Source: Sphingomonas cremea
GTDB lineage: Bacteria > Pseudomonadota > Alphaproteobacteria > Sphingomonadales > Sphingomonadaceae
Reading direction: 5' to 3'
Assembly (NCBI RefSeq): GCF_021502585.1
Contig: NZ_JAKFGM010000002.1
Location: 301,001-365,000, forward strand
Length of the DNA stretch: 64,000 nucleotides
Position 1 is the stretch's first letter; each line of letters opens with the position of its first letter. This document shows, one piece after another, positions 62,605 through 64,000 of the stretch. A model generated the notes under the pieces. That model was not told where the DNA came from and searched no databases. It saw nothing but the letters and a program-made list of their open reading frames with translations. The translations under genes and the position numbers were made by a program.

Positions 62605-62988
62605 TCATTTCGATTGAGGTTCGACCGGCCGGGGGCGTGCTTCCTCGTCGATCGCGACGAAAGTGAACAAGCCCTCTGTCACCTTGACGTGGACCGAACC
62701 GCTATCGCGCCAGGCCATCACCTCGATCCGCACCTTCATCGACGTTCGACCGACGCTTTCAACCTCGGCATAAACGGAGATCAGGTCTCGCAAATGGATT
62801 GGTGCGATGAACTCCATCCGGTCGATCGCGACAGTCGCCACGGGTCCCCCCGATCGGAGGCGTGCAACGATGCCCGCGGCGATGTCCATTTGGCTGAGCA
62901 CCCAGCCGCCGAATATATGGCCGTTGGCGTTGATGTCGCTTGGCCCGGGGACGACTCGAAGGACGGGATTCTTAGGGTCGTGGGTCAT
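62605..62988 (-). CDS. Acyl-CoA thioesterase (YciA-like hotdog)
   Basis: A 127-residue single-hotdog thioesterase. The pattern is VVPGPSDINANGHIFGGWVLSQMDIAAGIVA, TVAIDRMEFIAPIHLRDLISVYAEVESVGRTSMKVRIEV, and VKVTEGLFTFVAIDE. The NGHIFGG-Asp region carries the active site. Such enzymes release CoA from various acyl-CoA species. The ATG at 62988 is preceded by GAGAGA. It overlaps the end of the two-helix gene upstream by 17 nt. Confidence 0.9.
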   Translation of the reverse strand: MTHDPKNPVLRVVPGPSDINANGHIFGGWVLSQMDIAAGIVARLRSGGPVATVAIDRMEFIAPIHLRDLISVYAEVESVGRTSMKVRIEVMAWRDSGSVHVKVTEGLFTFVAIDEEARPRPVEPQSK

Positions 62989-63265
62989 TCTCGTCTCTCT
63001 GCTTGTGATCGGCGGCGTCGGCATCGTGGCCGGCGCGGTTGCTGAGGAAGACCAGGGTCATCAATGCGATGCCGAGCATGACGGTGAGGCCGACCCCAAG
63101 CGCGGTCGCGATCAGCATATGAATGTGAACGGACGAATCGCCGCGCGCAACCAGCACCACGGCCAAGGCGGCGATCGCCAACGAAAAGAGCGCAGCCCAT
63201 CGCATGATCCTAAGGAATTGCTGCTTGAGCGGGGCGAGCGGCGGCGCCTGGTCATGAACGGACAT
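62972..63265 (-). CDS. Small two-helix membrane protein
   Basis: A 97-residue protein with two membrane helices (WAALFSLAIAALAVVLVARG, about 22-41, and LIATALGVGLTVMLGIALMTLVFLS, about 51-75). Its termini are charged, the C-terminus with His and Asp repeats. It is a common uncharacterised protein in sphingomonads. The ATG at 63265 has GGGAAG upstream. It precedes the thioesterase gene and overlaps it by 17 nt, so they are probably cotranscribed. The CBS gene starts divergently 77 nt away. Confidence 0.72.
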   Translation of the reverse strand: MSVHDQAPPLAPLKQQFLRIMRWAALFSLAIAALAVVLVARGDSSVHIHMLIATALGVGLTVMLGIALMTLVFLSNRAGHDADAADHKQRDENDPRP

Positions 63266-63342
63266 ATCTTCCCTTTGGCGGTTGAAAGTGAGACTTTCAA
63301 CGCGCACATGCAGTCTTAAGGTCTCGTAGGAAGGCGGCAGCG

Positions 63343-63771
63343 ATGACCATCGCGACGATTCTTTCATCCAAGGGCAACGAAGTGGCGACCGTGAGAGCGG
63401 GTACGCCGGTCAAGGACGCGGTAGGGTTGCTGGCTGAAAAGCGTATTGGAGCGGTGCCTGTGTTGGACGAAGGCGGGATCTGCGGCATTTTTTCCGAACG
63501 CGACCTGGTTCGCTGCGTGTCCGACCATGGTCCCGATGCGCTAGACTGGCCCGTCGACCGGGTGATGAGCTCGCCGGCGGTGACAGTTGAACCGGGCACC
63601 CCGATCCTCGCCGCTCTGTCGACCATGACCCAGCGCCGGATGCGCCATTTGCCGGTGGTTGAATCGGGTGAGATTCGCGGAATCGTGTCGATCGGCGACC
63701 TGGTGAAGCATAGAATCGAGCGGATCGAAGCCGAGGCGGACGCCCTACGGACTTATATCCAAACCGCGTGA
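63343..63771 (+). CDS. CBS-domain protein
   Basis: A 142-residue protein of two CBS motifs: EVATVRAGTPVKDAVGLLAEKRIGAVPVLDEGGICGIFSERDLV and PAVTVEPGTPILAALSTMTQRRMRHLPVVESGEIRGIVSIGDLV. The pair forms a Bateman module that binds adenosine nucleotides such as AMP, ATP or NAD. With no attached enzyme domain, it may sense energy state and regulate a partner. The fold also resembles ribosome-associated CBS proteins. AGGAAGG precedes the ATG. Confidence 0.9.
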   Translation: MTIATILSSKGNEVATVRAGTPVKDAVGLLAEKRIGAVPVLDEGGICGIFSERDLVRCVSDHGPDALDWPVDRVMSSPAVTVEPGTPILAALSTMTQRRMRHLPVVESGEIRGIVSIGDLVKHRIERIEAEADALRTYIQTA

Positions 63772-63815
63772 CCGGATCGGAACCCGCGGATTTCCGAGGT
63801 TTTTCCGAACCCAGA

Positions 63816-63835
63816 CCGATCGGTATCGGATTTTT
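63816..63835 (+). terminator. Weak terminator after the CBS gene
   Basis: A 5-bp stem (CCGAT with ATCGG) around a 4-nt loop, followed by A and five T. It lies 45 nt past the CBS stop and just before the rRNA promoter; the same T-rich stretch could serve as its UP element. Confidence 0.4.
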
Positions 63836-64000
63836 GAAAAAAAGGCTGTTGACGGTCCGTGGCACCCCCCATATATGCCCCCTCACAGCAGCGGCGGCGG
63901 CCTTCACGGACCGCCACCGTGTTCGTGTCTCTCTTTGTCGGCTACCGACGCCCGGAACCAACGACCCGGGGGCAGAGACGCGTCGGCTCTTTGACATTGT
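63831..64000 (+). promoter_or_regulatory. rRNA operon promoter and leader
   Basis: A near-perfect vegetative promoter is present: TTGACG (63849-63854), a 17-nt spacer, and TATATG (63872-63877). An A/T-rich run upstream could be an UP element. The leader ends with GGCTCTTTGACATTGT, the sequence found just ahead of 16S rRNA in alphaproteobacteria. A 9-bp inverted repeat pairs 63853-63861 with 63905-63913. So the next feature past the window should be an rRNA operon. Confidence 0.8.

Overview
The window looks like a chromosomal segment of a sphingomonad (Alphaproteobacteria, order Sphingomonadales). The evidence is high G+C throughout, the alphaproteobacterial genes for a ubiquinol-cytochrome c chaperone, a COQ9-like protein, DUF3572 and DUF4167, a DivK-type response regulator, a TonB-dependent receptor beside an MFS carrier, and an OprO/P-type porin. 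Genes are densely packed, with many 1-4 nt stop/start overlaps and frequent GTG or TTG starts. Nearly all the DNA is core or ordinary accessory sequence. No prophage, insertion sequence or CRISPR array was seen.

Layout. 0-5.5 kb: end of a DNA ligase gene, a two-domain cold-shock protein, an RNase D-type exonuclease, and lptC-lptA-lptB-rpoN (lipopolysaccharide export plus sigma-54). 5.5-15 kb, minus strand: two hydrolase-type genes and a replication/repair block (gyrB, DEAD-box helicase, recF, a monooxygenase-fold protein, dnaN), then a fasciclin lipoprotein. 15-21.8 kb: a secreted tyrosine-rich repeat protein, then an MFS transporter, an alpha/beta hydrolase, a TonB-dependent receptor and a divergent TetR regulator that look like one uptake and catabolism locus. 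21.8-25.8 kb: tryptophan-to-anthranilate genes, BamE, the bc1 chaperone, YceD and SSB. 25.9-31.4 kb: FeoAB, COQ9, an EamA transporter, an old yellow enzyme and a SOUL protein. 31.4-36 kb: riboflavin cluster (ribD, ribE, GST, HTH-RibBX, ribH) and a TonB C-terminal remnant. 36-45.9 kb: gltX, nadE, prs, SRAP protein, divK, DUF3572, HAD, SDR, RidA, GDPD, FemAB/GNAT-like protein and isoaspartyl peptidase.

45.9-51.6 kb is the most unusual stretch. An SPFH membrane protein and a ribbon-helix-helix protein converge on a minus-strand operon encoding a TIR-TM-TPR protein, a small unknown protein and a SLOG-domain protein with four membrane helices. Pairing a possible NAD-consuming TIR domain with a nucleotide-sensing SLOG domain on a membrane protein recalls the logic of Thoeris-type signalling, although these proteins are not the known Thoeris ones. 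It is the best candidate here for an undescribed system.

51.7-64 kb: ispG and a small partner, an EamA transporter, DUF1345, an SMR exporter, ppa, hisS-prfA-prmC, DUF4167, pstS behind a Pho-box-like repeat, an OprO/P-like porin, a thioesterase, a two-helix protein and a CBS protein. The window closes with a strong promoter and a leader typical of an rRNA operon, so a 16S gene should begin just beyond position 64000.
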